A stretch of 64,000 bases of DNA, taken from positions 1 to 64,000 of the forward strand of contig CAZCUX010000007.1 of the NCBI GenBank assembly GCA_964502005.1, written 5' to 3'. Position 1 is the stretch's first letter, and each line of letters begins with the position of its first letter. The notes beneath the pieces were generated by a model. It did no database searches, was not told the origin of the DNA, and was given only the letters and a program-made list of their open reading frames with translations. Origin of the DNA: CAJWOS01 sp964502005. Lineage in GTDB: Bacteria; Myxococcota_A; UBA796; UBA2385. Positions 25,224 to 34,448 of the stretch are shown piece after piece. The translations under genes were made by a program, and so were the position numbers.

Positions 25224-25577
25224 GAAAGAGCCCCGCGACCCAGCACGCGCCCAGAATTCAGAAGCGCAGCACGGAAAACTTGCGCTGTCCACGAGGGGTT
25301 TCCGTAGGCCGCCTGTCGATCCTGCGGTGGGGGTGGTGCGACGATAGACCGCGCGCCGAAGTCGGCAGAAAGGACGCGCAATTGGGGGAGCCAGCGTCGC
25401 GAACGTCCCCCCCCTGAAGCGCAGGGGTCGATGGGGCAACAGGCGCGCCGGGTATTGGGCACCCTACCGCGATAAATGACGGCAACATGGGGTGTTTGGC
25501 GGGGCTGCTCCACCGATGAGGGCAAGAGAAGGCAGGGGGGGAAATCGTAGGTCCGCTGTATTCATCGCATGCCCTTT

Positions 25578-25605
25578 TTGAATTTCGCATTCGATGTGTT
25601 AGAAG
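25578..25605 (+). promoter_or_regulatory. Putative sigma70-type promoter for choice-of-anchor A gene
   Basis: TTGAAT (25578-25583), a 16-base spacer and TAGAAG (25600-25605), 29 bases before ATG 25634. An AAGGAG ribosome site at 25620-25625 follows. The local AT-richness contrasts with the GC-rich surroundings. Confidence 0.4.
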
Positions 25606-25633
25606 TTTTCTTCGTTGAGAAGGAGCCACCCCC

Positions 25634-27484
25634 ATGTCCCGCATGACCCTCGCACTTCCGGCCATCATTGGCCTGTTTTCCTCCAGCACCGCCCTCGCGG
25701 CGCCCCCACTGTCGGGTGCAATTTTCACCACAGACAGCACGGGCACGGCGGTCAACGGCAACACCATTTACTCCGTGCGAGAAGACGTCTACTTGGACGG
25801 CGGCCCCGGCCCCAATGCGCCCGCCTCAGCAGCCGGTCTGCCCGAAGGCGATTATTACTTCCAAGTGACCGACCCCAGCGGCCAAGACCTCCTCTCGACA
25901 GACCACATCTCGTGCCGTCGGTTCCACGTCAACGAGTATGGCGTCATCGACCACTACTACACCGATGGCTCGAACTACACGCTGCAAGTGACCACCACGG
26001 GGCGCGGTCGTGCGCGCGTCACGACCCTCGACTGGGTTCCGACCGCATGCAGCGGCCACGCAACGGCGACCGACGCTGACCACGGCGATGCCCCGGAAAA
26101 CGCCATCGTGGTGCAGCTGTTCCCTTATGATTTCACCACAAACGAAGGTGGCGTCTATAAGGTCTGGATTACCCCGGTAGACGACTATGTTGCGGCCGTG
26201 GGCAGCATCATCGACCCCACCGTGGCGTGCGATGGCTTGTCCACTTGCAATGTCAACGGCGAAGACTACCACGGCGGCTACTTCCACGGCTTCGTGCCCT
26301 CGGCCGCGAAGACCGACAACTTCAAGCTCGACGAAACCAGCACGCCCTGCGAACCGCCCACGCTCCTCGTCAAGAAGTTCGACGACGTCAACGGCGACGG
26401 CGAATGGGGCGAAGACGAACCCGAGCTTTCCTGGAAGGTCTACACCATCGACGTTCTCGGTGTGGAAGACGCCAAATACACACCTGTCCTCGTGACCGAG
26501 CCCAACGCCGGCATTTGGTCGGTAGAAGAAGACTTGGTGTCGGGTTGGGAGCAGACCTCGCTTTCGATCGATGGCGTGCCCACTACCGTCGACTATATTG
26601 TTGACTTGTTGGTCGCAGGCGAATGTGGTGAGTTCCACGATGTCGTCTTCGGCAACCACCAGGTGACCGAGCCTCCTCCGGAGTGTCCGGTGGTGGGTGC
26701 GGGCCTCGGTACGGCGAGCCCCTACAACGTGTTCGTCCTTGGTGATTACGTCGGCTACAACACCGACATCGGTGGTCGGGCAGCGGTGGGCGGCTTCATC
26801 GACTTCACGTCGGTGGGCGTCGGTTCTGCCTTGGGCACCTCGTCGAGCGACGTATTGTCCGGCGGCTCCGACCTCGACTTTACCTGGGGACAGGTCTACG
26901 CAGGCGATGCGCGCATTGCAGGCACTTGCGCCCTCAATGGCGTCGGCCACCCTGCAGGCGTGTTCTCGTGCGAAGACAGCGGCGCATTTGATGCCGCGTC
27001 CGCTACGACCGAAATGCAAGACCTCGCCTTGGCCCTCGCCGAGCGGCCCGCCAATGGCACGGTCAGCGCTACCCCTTGGGGACAGGTCTACCTCACCGGT
27101 TCGGACACCACGTCGAACGTGTTTGACCTTGACCTCGATGCAGTTTTGGCGGGCTTCCAGTCTGGCATTACGCAAATCAACTACTTCAACGTCAACGTGC
27201 CCGCAGGCTCGACGACCATCATCAACGTGCGCGGCGACTCCTCGCCGTTCCTGAAGAATGGCTCTATCGACCTTATCGGTGCCACGAGCGCCACGACTGT
27301 GTTCAACTTTGGCTCCGCCTCGAGCCTGTCGATCAGTGGTGTGGGCGTCAACGGAAGCATTTTGGCTCCGTTTGCTTCGGTCGCGTTCAACAACGCGCAC
27401 ATCAACGGAACCTTGGTCGCTGGCTCCATCACGGGCAACGGCGAATCCCACAACGTCCTGTTCAACGGCACTCTCTGCCCCTGA
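25634..27484 (+). CDS. Secreted choice-of-anchor A family protein
   Basis: A 616-residue exported protein with signal peptide MSRMTLALPAIIGLFSSSTA. The N-terminal half has beta-rich segments and an SdrD/Cna-B-like start, LLVKKFDDVNGDGEWGEDEP (about 243-262). Residues about 350-616 form a choice-of-anchor A domain: YNVFVLGDYVGYNTDIGGRA, VYAGDARIAG, VNVPAGSTTIINVRGDS, GVNGSILAPFASVAF and HINGTLVAGSITGNGESHN. In this family the domain is usually followed by an LPXTG, PEP-CTERM or other tail, hence the name; here the protein stops directly after it (LFNGTLCP), so no anchor is visible. A strong terminator follows at 27530. Confidence 0.85.
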   Translation: MSRMTLALPAIIGLFSSSTALAAPPLSGAIFTTDSTGTAVNGNTIYSVREDVYLDGGPGPNAPASAAGLPEGDYYFQVTDPSGQDLLSTDHISCRRFHVNEYGVIDHYYTDGSNYTLQVTTTGRGRARVTTLDWVPTACSGHATATDADHGDAPENAIVVQLFPYDFTTNEGGVYKVWITPVDDYVAAVGSIIDPTVACDGLSTCNVNGEDYHGGYFHGFVPSAAKTDNFKLDETSTPCEPPTLLVKKFDDVNGDGEWGEDEPELSWKVYTIDVLGVEDAKYTPVLVTEPNAGIWSVEEDLVSGWEQTSLSIDGVPTTVDYIVDLLVAGECGEFHDVVFGNHQVTEPPPECPVVGAGLGTASPYNVFVLGDYVGYNTDIGGRAAVGGFIDFTSVGVGSALGTSSSDVLSGGSDLDFTWGQVYAGDARIAGTCALNGVGHPAGVFSCEDSGAFDAASATTEMQDLALALAERPANGTVSATPWGQVYLTGSDTTSNVFDLDLDAVLAGFQSGITQINYFNVNVPAGSTTIINVRGDSSPFLKNGSIDLIGATSATTVFNFGSASSLSISGVGVNGSILAPFASVAFNNAHINGTLVAGSITGNGESHNVLFNGTLCP

Positions 27485-27529
27485 TGGCGGTCAGGCTTCC
27501 CTCCCATCGTGGGGAGGGGGCTCCCTGAC

Positions 27530-27561
27530 AACGGGTCGGCGCGTCCGGCCCGTTTCTTTTT
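27530..27561 (+). terminator. Rho-independent terminator
   Basis: Arms AACGGGTCGG (27530-27539) and CCGGCCCGTT (27545-27554) pair with one mismatch around a 5-base loop, followed by a T-rich run. It ends the choice-of-anchor A transcript before the convergent Ig/LamG gene. Confidence 0.85.
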
Positions 27562-27571
27562 GGGGGGGCCG

Positions 27572-30500
27572 CTATTCGCAGTCCGGACCGCCGGTGGTCC
27601 ACGTGGCCCGCGTGACCGTCGCGGTGTGGCCATTTCCGGTCTCATCCGTCAGGGTGCTGCTGTCCATATCGCCTTGGAGGCCGTACAAAAGGACGGTGCT
27701 ACTGGATGAAGTGAGGGGATAAGCGGGTGTAAATGTCGACGAATACAGAAGGCCGGTGGACATACGCACCGCCCCGATTTGACCGTCCATCGCGGTAGAC
27801 GACGATGGCGCACGGCCAAGCGCACCGGTCACCGTGCTCGAAATGCAGCCGTCGCGGGACAGCGTCTTTGCGGAATGCAGCGTGCCATCGATAAACAGGC
27901 GCGCCACATGGCTGGTGTCGACAGTGACGGCGAGGTGCTTCCAGGTGCCATCCCAGCCGGTATACAAGAATCCGCCATCCCCGCTGGGGTTGTTGGATGC
28001 TACCCACGTCGAGACGTTGTTCCAGCCGCTCTTGCATCCCCCGGAGGTGCCCGCGCAATTGTCGATGAGACCGACGTTTACTTCCGTGGGGGTAATGCCG
28101 ATGCCGCCGCAGGTGGTGCCCATGAGCTGCACGGAGGTGGCCGGCGGGGCGTCGAGGTTGACCCATGCTTCGAGCGTGATGGCGCCGGTCAGCGTGGACA
28201 CCGTGGGTAGGTTGACGATGTCCGCGCCGCCATTGAGTTCGAGCACGGCAGGACAGGGGACCACGGCGTCGCTGGCCGTCGGGCCATCGCTGTCCCCGTC
28301 GTTGGGGGTCGCCGTGCAGGTCCACGTTTCTTTTGTTTGCGTCGTCGCGGCGGCGATGGCGTCATCGGTCCATGTGGTCGTGCTGGGCGAGGCCCATGGC
28401 GTTCCATCTACGTCCCAGGACATTTGGTAGGTGACGGTGTCGCCATCGGCGTCGATGCTCGCTGCGGTGACCTCGCACCAAAGTTCGTCTTCGGGCAAGG
28501 GGAGGGACGGGTCGATGGTGACGATGGGTGCAGTAGGGACGGTGTTTTGAATGGTGATGGCGGCGCTGGTTGCTTGGGTGCTATCGGTCCCGTCGTCGGC
28601 GGTGAGAAACACCGTCACGCTGTCGTTTTTCTCGAAGTAAAGGGTGCCGTCGAGGGTGTTGTCCGGTCCACTTTGTACGACGACGCCGTTGACAGACCAC
28701 TCCCAGATAAGCGTCAAAATATCACCATCTGCATCACTTGTGAGAGCGGTGGCGGTGAGGGTATCATCGGTGTAGGCCGTGAGCGGCGCGAGGGCCAACG
28801 CGGTTATCGTAGGCGCAGCGTTGCCGATGGTTGTCGACACGCTGGCGGTGTCGATGCCGCCATCTGCATCGTCGGCGGTGACGGTACAAGTGAGCGCGTC
28901 TCCGGCGGAAAATGCGGCCAGCGATAGGCTCGGACCCGTAGAGCCGTCGCTCCAGCGATAGGTGACAGAGGGCGTGTCGGCGGGGTCGGCGTCGGAAGCC
29001 GTCGCAGCGCAAGTGAGGGTGTCTGCCCGCGAGGGGCTCGGCGGGGACAGCGTGGGTGTGGTCAAGATAGGGGCGCTGTTTTGGATGGTGACGTCTGCCT
29101 CGCCCGTGGGGCCGTCGCCTGTGCCATCGAAAGGGGTCACCACGACTTTGTACGTGTGATGTTTGGTGGTCGCGGCCGCGGGAAGGGTGTTGGTAGAATA
29201 CGCCGGGATGGCCACGCCGTCGTCAAACCAGGAATACGAATACGTGATGGCGCCGGAGCTGTCGGGGTCAACGCTGCCGCTGGCGGTGGCGGCGAGGTTG
29301 TCGTCGGTGAGCGCAGGGGCAGGAGACAGGGTGACGGTCGGAGCTGTGGGGCGCGCGTTGACGGTCAGCGTGGCGTTGGCGCTGCCGGTTTGGCCGGATG
29401 TGTCCGTAGCGGTGACGGTGAGGCGGTGAACACCCGCTTGGAGGTCGTCGCGGGAGAACGGCGTCGTCCCGGTGCTGGTGGCATTTCCCGTCCACAAGCT
29501 ACCATCGAGGTCACTTGTCCACTCCACCCACACCGCCGCGGGAGGGTCTTCGTTGTCGGCGATATAAACGTCAAAATTGACGGCTTCTTGTTCGTTGACA
29601 ATGCTTCCATCTGTTGGAATATTCCAGGTGACCGAGGGGGGCATTCCGACGGTGACGCGCACGGCGGCGGTGCACGTTTCGCCAATTTCGTCGGTCACTA
29701 CGAGTGAAAGGCGATGGTCGCCGACGGCCAGTGGGCCGACGCTGCTTTCGATGGTGCCGTCGGTGTCGGCGTTCGCGTGGTCCAGCGTGCCGTCCACATC
29801 GCTTTGCCAAACGACATCGAGCGAGGCGGTGTCTTGGTCGACGTCGGCCACGCGTCCTTCGAGGGTAACGGTGGTTCCGGATGGCAAGACCGCGCCGTCG
29901 AGAGGCGCGACGAGCGTGCAGGTGGGTACGGAGTTGGCGGGCCCGACCGTGATTTGTACGCTGTCCCGGCCGACCTTTCCGGTGGTGTCGGTGACGGTCA
30001 AGGTCAAAAAGTGCTCGCCTTCGGTCAGGCTCGTCGCGCCAACGACGTCGCCGGCAGAGTCCGCGAAGTTGAAGGTGCCGGTGAGGGGGCCATCGAGGCT
30101 GGACTCCCATTGTACGGTCAGGTCGGTGGGCGCGTCCTCCCCATCGGAGACCGCGCCGTGAAGCGTCGTTGGTTGGTCGGCGTATTGGCGCTGTGCGTCT
30201 GAGGGCGCCAATATTTGGGCGAGGGGCGCGTCGGTGGGAGACACTTGTAATTCGCGGGTGGCAGTCGCGGATGCGCCCTCAGGGTCGCGTACTTCGAGGA
30301 TGACGTGTCCGCCATCCGGCAAGAAGGCGGTGGAGCAAAGCACGACGCCCGTGTTGTCGGCGAGGGACTCCGTGCATGCCTCGACGCCGTCTACCAACCA
30401 AGTCACCCGAAGTTGGTCGATTGCGTGGTTGGGGTCGCCAACGGTGCCGCGCAGGGTCTCGGAATACCCCTCCCGAACCGAATCGCCGTCGTTGTGGCTG

Positions 30501-30598
30501 GTGATGTTGGCCGTGGGCGTGGAATTGAACTTCGTAACGCCGGCGTCCGAACAGCCGTAGCTACAAACCAGTCCGAACCAAACCAAAGATGTACGCAT
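27572..30598 (-). CDS. Surface protein with eight Ig/PKD-like repeats and C-terminal LamG domain
   Basis: A 1008-residue protein with an export signal (MRTSLVWFGLVCSYGCSDAG) whose Cys-containing end may be a lipobox, although the -3 residue is atypical. Residues about 20-770 comprise about eight Ig/PKD-like beta repeats in two classes: four with VTWLVDG or QWESSLDG endings and four built on SDADGD or ASDADPAD cores. Residues about 775-1008 are a LamG/concanavalin-like jellyroll: ITLEAWVNLDAPP, WKHLAVTVDTSHVARLFIDG and GALGRAPSSS, then ...ETGNGHTATV. Such proteins bind carbohydrate or matrix ligands. ATG 30598 is chosen because it begins the signal; gpsA lies 80 bases upstream on the same strand. 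Confidence 0.82.
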   Translation of the reverse strand: MRTSLVWFGLVCSYGCSDAGVTKFNSTPTANITSHNDGDSVREGYSETLRGTVGDPNHAIDQLRVTWLVDGVEACTESLADNTGVVLCSTAFLPDGGHVILEVRDPEGASATATRELQVSPTDAPLAQILAPSDAQRQYADQPTTLHGAVSDGEDAPTDLTVQWESSLDGPLTGTFNFADSAGDVVGATSLTEGEHFLTLTVTDTTGKVGRDSVQITVGPANSVPTCTLVAPLDGAVLPSGTTVTLEGRVADVDQDTASLDVVWQSDVDGTLDHANADTDGTIESSVGPLAVGDHRLSLVVTDEIGETCTAAVRVTVGMPPSVTWNIPTDGSIVNEQEAVNFDVYIADNEDPPAAVWVEWTSDLDGSLWTGNATSTGTTPFSRDDLQAGVHRLTVTATDTSGQTGSANATLTVNARPTAPTVTLSPAPALTDDNLAATASGSVDPDSSGAITYSYSWFDDGVAIPAYSTNTLPAAATTKHHTYKVVVTPFDGTGDGPTGEADVTIQNSAPILTTPTLSPPSPSRADTLTCAATASDADPADTPSVTYRWSDGSTGPSLSLAAFSAGDALTCTVTADDADGGIDTASVSTTIGNAAPTITALALAPLTAYTDDTLTATALTSDADGDILTLIWEWSVNGVVVQSGPDNTLDGTLYFEKNDSVTVFLTADDGTDSTQATSAAITIQNTVPTAPIVTIDPSLPLPEDELWCEVTAASIDADGDTVTYQMSWDVDGTPWASPSTTTWTDDAIAAATTQTKETWTCTATPNDGDSDGPTASDAVVPCPAVLELNGGADIVNLPTVSTLTGAITLEAWVNLDAPPATSVQLMGTTCGGIGITPTEVNVGLIDNCAGTSGGCKSGWNNVSTWVASNNPSGDGGFLYTGWDGTWKHLAVTVDTSHVARLFIDGTLHSAKTLSRDGCISSTVTGALGRAPSSSTAMDGQIGAVRMSTGLLYSSTFTPAYPLTSSSSTVLLYGLQGDMDSSTLTDETGNGHTATVTRATWTTGGPDCE

Positions 30599-30678
30599 TG
30601 CCCACCAGGGTGTCGTCAAAGGGGGCAAGTGTCGCGTATGGGGTGGGCCGCTGTCAACCAAAGGAGCGAAATGGCGGC

Positions 30679-31572
30679 CTATTCGGCGGTGGCCTCTCTG
30701 CGCATGAGCATGTCGATGGCCAAGCGGGCTTCGAGCTTTCCCGCCGCAATCGCTGCGATGGCGCGGGTCAACGGGAGGTCGACACGCTGCCGCTCGGCCA
30801 ATGCGATGAGCGCGCCCGCATCGGCGGCGATGGTTGCGTCGGTGCCTTGGGTCTTCGAGAGCTTGCGACCGACCGCGTAGCCGGGGTGCTCGGGGTGGTT
30901 TCCGCACGCCACCAAGTCGCCCACGCCCGCGAGGCCTGCGAAGGTACCGTCTTGCGCGCCGAGGGATTGGCCAAGGCGGCGGGCTTCGGCCAATCCGCGC
31001 GTGACCACTACACCATGAACGCCAACGCCGAGCTGCAAGGAGTCCGCGAGGCCAATCGCGACCGCGAGGACGCGCACCATCGCGGCGGCGAGCTCGACAC
31101 CCAGCAGGTCTTGGGTGGTGTAGACGCGGCAAATGGGGCTGTGGAGGGCGGTCTGGGTGAGCTTGGCGACCTCATCGAAGGGGCTGGCTGCAACCATCGC
31201 CGACGGGCGCCGGGCCAGCACTTCTGCGGCCAATGCAGGGCCGGTGAGGGCTCCGACGCGCACGCAGCGGCTCTCTTCGGCGACGACGTCGCTCAACCAA
31301 CGCCCCGAGCCAGGCTCTAAGCCGCGGCATGCAATGATGACGCGGTTGGCGGGACCCGGACGTGTCGTTCGGATGACATCCCGCACCTCCGCGGGAGGCA
31401 CCGCGACCAGCAGCAAGTCGACTTCGCGCGCCAAGGCGGAAAGGTTGGGGGTGCCGCGAAACCCTCGGGGGGATTGGCCACGGTATCCAATCTTCGGTTG
31501 GTTGCCGGCTTCGGCGATGAGGGTAGCGAGAGCGCGGCCCCACGGCCCACTCCCGATGACTCCGACGTTCAT
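30679..31572 (-). CDS. GpsA-like NAD-dependent glycerol-3-phosphate dehydrogenase homologue, active-site lysines absent
   Basis: A 297-residue protein of the GpsA family by its N-terminal Rossmann motif (GVIGSGPWGRALA), GPALAAEV, VTRGLAEARRLG and FAGLAGVGDLV. Two lysines essential in the family are replaced: the ATKGLE motif reads ACRGLE (Arg83) and the LKNV(I/L)A motif reads MVRVLA (Val166). The phosphate-binding SRN region is also altered (HPGYAVG). It therefore probably does not catalyse the standard reaction, or uses a different substrate. It lies 16 bases downstream of a PlsB-like acyltransferase on the same strand, with GGAG six bases before ATG 31572, so a phospholipid context remains. 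A pathway role is inferred only. Confidence 0.85.
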   Translation of the reverse strand: MNVGVIGSGPWGRALATLIAEAGNQPKIGYRGQSPRGFRGTPNLSALAREVDLLLVAVPPAEVRDVIRTTRPGPANRVIIACRGLEPGSGRWLSDVVAEESRCVRVGALTGPALAAEVLARRPSAMVAASPFDEVAKLTQTALHSPICRVYTTQDLLGVELAAAMVRVLAVAIGLADSLQLGVGVHGVVVTRGLAEARRLGQSLGAQDGTFAGLAGVGDLVACGNHPEHPGYAVGRKLSKTQGTDATIAADAGALIALAERQRVDLPLTRAIAAIAAGKLEARLAIDMLMRREATAE

Positions 31573-31588
31573 GGTTGGCTCCGTCACG

Positions 31589-33211
31589 TCACGTTCCGCG
31601 GGCGGCGGCGTCGAGACCGTAGTGTTCCAAGCGATTGGCGTAATAGAGGCACAACTTGGGGGAAACAGCAACCGCAGGCCGTCCGTTGTCGCGGGTGGCC
31701 GTCAACGCGGGCTCGGTGTGGTAGCGGCCGAATCGGTCGATGGCTTGGTTGAGGACGGCTTCGGCGCGGGTTTCCCCCGAGAGTGTCAGAGGGAGGTTGG
31801 CAGGCTGGATGCGGCCATTGGCTGCGTGCGCCTCGATGGCGACGAGCACGCGCTCAATCGCGGCGAGCACGATGGCGCGGTCGAGTAGACGCTCGTTTCC
31901 TTCGAGGAAGAGCGCCTGCCAAGTGTCGAGCTCGGGTCGCCGTGCGCGAATCTGGTGCCAAGCGGCAAATGCGGCGATGTGGGTGGACAATGGAATGTTG
32001 TCTTTGTGCCAGGCTTCGACCAAGCGCCGGGACAAGAGCGCGGTGTAAACACGGTCGCGCTGCTCGTCGGAAATGACCTCGCCATCGGCATTGCAAACAT
32101 AACGCCGACGGTCGATGATAGAGCCGTCGATGTCGAGGGACTGGCCGTTGTCGTCGACGGGGTTTCCGATGCAATCGAGGGGTTCACCAAATCGCACAAA
32201 GACGCTCGCGTCGAGGTCAAGGACGCGGCGCGCAAATCGCGCGACGGTGCGGGGCTCGCTAAACTCGTCGTCCGTAATAATATAGCGACTCTTTCCAGCA
32301 TCTTTGAGGGCATCTTCGATGAGCGTGGATGCCTCCAAAACCAGAGCATACGATAACGTACAGGGAACGACAAGTACGTCGGCGTTTGGCCGACCGGCGC
32401 GAATGCCCTCTTGCCAAGCGGCGAGGCCCGTTCCCAAAAGGCCCTTCTTGACCGACGCTTCTACTTCGCCCGAGCGTGCGCGGGTCCCGCCGGGGAAGAA
32501 CAAGGAATGGCGCCCGCGTCCGATTGCGTCGATGGAATAATCTTTGAGGACGTCTTTATAAAGACCATGGCGTTTGCGGCGGTCTACGGTATATGCGCCG
32601 AGTCGCCGCATAAAGAACGCCATTCCAGGGTTGGTGAAGAGGTTTAGTCCCGCGCCATAAATAAAGGGAGGTAGGCCGGCCTGGTAGATTGCATAGCCAA
32701 GGAGCGGGCTGTCAAGGTTCGAAAGATGCGTGGGCGCGAGGACCAGCGTGTGATTTTGGGCCAGTTTGCGGAGCTTTTCTACGGGGCCCTCGACGCGCAG
32801 CCGCGCGGCAGGGTCAAACGTCCCTGATACCCACTCCCGTGGCCCTCCCGCTGTCAACAGCCGCGTCAGCATTCCAGGGAGCAGTCGTGTCGCAAAACGA
32901 TACGTTCTTTCGGAGAACTCGTTGTGGATTTCCCCGGCATATCGCCGCACCAATGCGAAAATCGCTGCTTCTACCTCTTTGCGACTGCCGCGGAGGGCGC
33001 GGGCGGCGGACTCGATGTCTGCCCGCTCTTGCGCATCGGTGTCTGGCAGGGGACGCGCCATCGCAGAAAAGCGCTTGCGCTCAAGATACACACACTCGGC
33101 GAGAATGCTCTCTACCGCGCGGTCGGACAACGGGGCCAAGCGGTCGGCAGCACGGCGCTCGAGCGCGGCAGTGGCTTGTGCGGTCGAGGGGCGTTCGGGG
33201 GCGAGCGTCAT
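31589..33211 (-). CDS. PlsB-like glycerol-3-phosphate/lysophosphatidate acyltransferase
   Basis: A 540-residue acyltransferase. The HX4D catalytic motif is seen as THLSNLDSPLL and the second block as FFPGGTRARSGEVEASVKKG, near the PlsB/PlsC FPEGTRSR motif with Gly replacing Glu. VLVVPCTLSYALVLEA and the C-terminal helical part resemble the PlsB group, although it is shorter than E. coli PlsB (about 807). It would transfer an acyl group to glycerol-3-phosphate or lysophosphatidate at the membrane. The ATG at 33211 is supported by GGAG five bases upstream; a GTG at 33229 is possible. It is the first gene of a pair with the GpsA-like gene. Confidence 0.85.
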   Translation of the reverse strand: MTLAPERPSTAQATAALERRAADRLAPLSDRAVESILAECVYLERKRFSAMARPLPDTDAQERADIESAARALRGSRKEVEAAIFALVRRYAGEIHNEFSERTYRFATRLLPGMLTRLLTAGGPREWVSGTFDPAARLRVEGPVEKLRKLAQNHTLVLAPTHLSNLDSPLLGYAIYQAGLPPFIYGAGLNLFTNPGMAFFMRRLGAYTVDRRKRHGLYKDVLKDYSIDAIGRGRHSLFFPGGTRARSGEVEASVKKGLLGTGLAAWQEGIRAGRPNADVLVVPCTLSYALVLEASTLIEDALKDAGKSRYIITDDEFSEPRTVARFARRVLDLDASVFVRFGEPLDCIGNPVDDNGQSLDIDGSIIDRRRYVCNADGEVISDEQRDRVYTALLSRRLVEAWHKDNIPLSTHIAAFAAWHQIRARRPELDTWQALFLEGNERLLDRAIVLAAIERVLVAIEAHAANGRIQPANLPLTLSGETRAEAVLNQAIDRFGRYHTEPALTATRDNGRPAVAVSPKLCLYYANRLEHYGLDAAARGT

Positions 33212-33473
33212 GGGGACTCCATCGTCCACGGCAGTCGATTGTACCGCGGATTGGAAGCAAAGACATCCCGGAGTGAACTGCGGCTTGCCTTCGATCCCGT
33301 CCCATCTTTCAATTTCGCAAAACGTACGGGCCAGAACACGATTGTGGAGTCGGTGGCCTTTGGTCGGGGCTTGGTGGCCAAAGTAATGATGATATGGTTG
33401 TTTTGGCCTCGTTCTTGGTGTCTGGCCCCAACCTGTAGCGGCGTTGTGCGGTTGGCACGACCGCCCAAGGCAT

Positions 33474-34448
33474 TCAGGCTGCGGCAGACTCGACGGCGGT
33501 GCCTATCGACGCGGAGAACGTCTGCAGCCAGCCATACAGCGCGGTCGCCATCGCTTTTCCATTGGACCAGCGGTGCTTGGGCTCGGGCATCAACGCGCGG
33601 CGCAGAATGGTTGCGAGGCTGGTTCGCGCGCGAGGGGACAAGGGCAGACCGGCGAGGGCCGCGGTGACCGTGTGTGGGCTGAGGTCGCGCACGCGAAGGT
33701 TTTGTTTGGTCAGCAGGACCAGGAGGGTGCAGCCGAGGGCGTAAGTGTCGATGGTGGGCGCGCAGGGCTGGCCGGTGCCGAGGAGGTACTCGGGCGGAAT
33801 GAATCCAGGCGTGCCCGCGAGTTGCACCGGGCGCGCTGCGTTTGCCAACGTGTTGGTTGCAAGGGCCCAGTCGAGGATACAAACATTGCCTTGGTCGTCC
33901 AAGATGATGTTCGCAGGCTTGAGGTCGCGGTGCACCCAACCATTCTCGTGCTGCGCGCCGATGTGTTCGGCAATCTGGGCCATCGCATGCACGCGTTCCC
34001 ACACGGGAAAGGCCCGCGCGTTGCGAATCCAACCCTCAAGGGTATCACCCATAGCCAGCGTCATCGCGAACCATGCTCGCCCGTCTGGCAAGGCGCCGAC
34101 ATCGAGCACCTTTGGTGCGCTGGCGGGCGCATAAGTGCGCAGCCACGCGGCTTCGCGCGCGACGTCAAACAGCGAGTTTGCTGGAAATACCCGGCGCGCA
34201 ACTTTGATTGCGGCGTTCACGCCATCTCGCACCGCCCAGAACACTTCGGAGGACGCTCCCTCACCGATTTTTTCGACCAAGCACCAGCCATCGATTTCGC
34301 TGGGGGTTGCGCCGGTTCCGAGCGATGGGTCGGTGTTGTCCGCGAGGGTGGGGAGGGTCGACTCCTCGCAGTCGACAATATCGGGGACGAGGGTGAGTGC
34401 GGAGTGCCGCATTCGCGTTCCTTTGAGCGGGGGCGGGTGGCCGCTCAT
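33474..34448 (-). CDS. Ser/Thr protein kinase with DWA instead of DFG
   Basis: A 324-residue kinase without a membrane segment. Seen motifs: Gly loop EKIGEGASSEVFW, nucleotide-binding lysine AAIKVARRV, catalytic VHRDLKPANIILDD (Asp175), then ILDWALAT, where the metal-binding DFG is DWA (Asp193), and GTPGFIPPEYLLGTG. After the kinase core it ends with a short helical tail. Such Hanks-type kinases phosphorylate Ser/Thr of signalling partners. ATG 34448 is preceded by GAAGGAG; the Thr/Pro-rich N-terminus (about 1-45) could be a regulatory extension. No adjacent phosphatase gene. The other kinase in this window also has Trp at this position. Confidence 0.92.
   Translation of the reverse strand: MSGHPPPLKGTRMRHSALTLVPDIVDCEESTLPTLADNTDPSLGTGATPSEIDGWCLVEKIGEGASSEVFWAVRDGVNAAIKVARRVFPANSLFDVAREAAWLRTYAPASAPKVLDVGALPDGRAWFAMTLAMGDTLEGWIRNARAFPVWERVHAMAQIAEHIGAQHENGWVHRDLKPANIILDDQGNVCILDWALATNTLANAARPVQLAGTPGFIPPEYLLGTGQPCAPTIDTYALGCTLLVLLTKQNLRVRDLSPHTVTAALAGLPLSPRARTSLATILRRALMPEPKHRWSNGKAMATALYGWLQTFSASIGTAVESAAA

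Larger units (their letters stand above)
25045..25633. other. Divergent intergenic region with palindrome and promoter
   Basis: About 590 bases between the VIT membrane protein (minus) and a choice-of-anchor A protein (plus). It contains a perfect palindrome at 25198-25223 and a plausible promoter for the plus gene at 25578-25605. The middle part (25230-25560) shows no convincing gene; short frames are Arg/Pro-rich. Confidence 0.5.

Noticed and set aside
25826..27451. 541-codon open frame on minus opposite the choice-of-anchor A gene
   Set aside because: Val/Asp/His-rich without motif; the plus gene has promoter, signal peptide and terminator.
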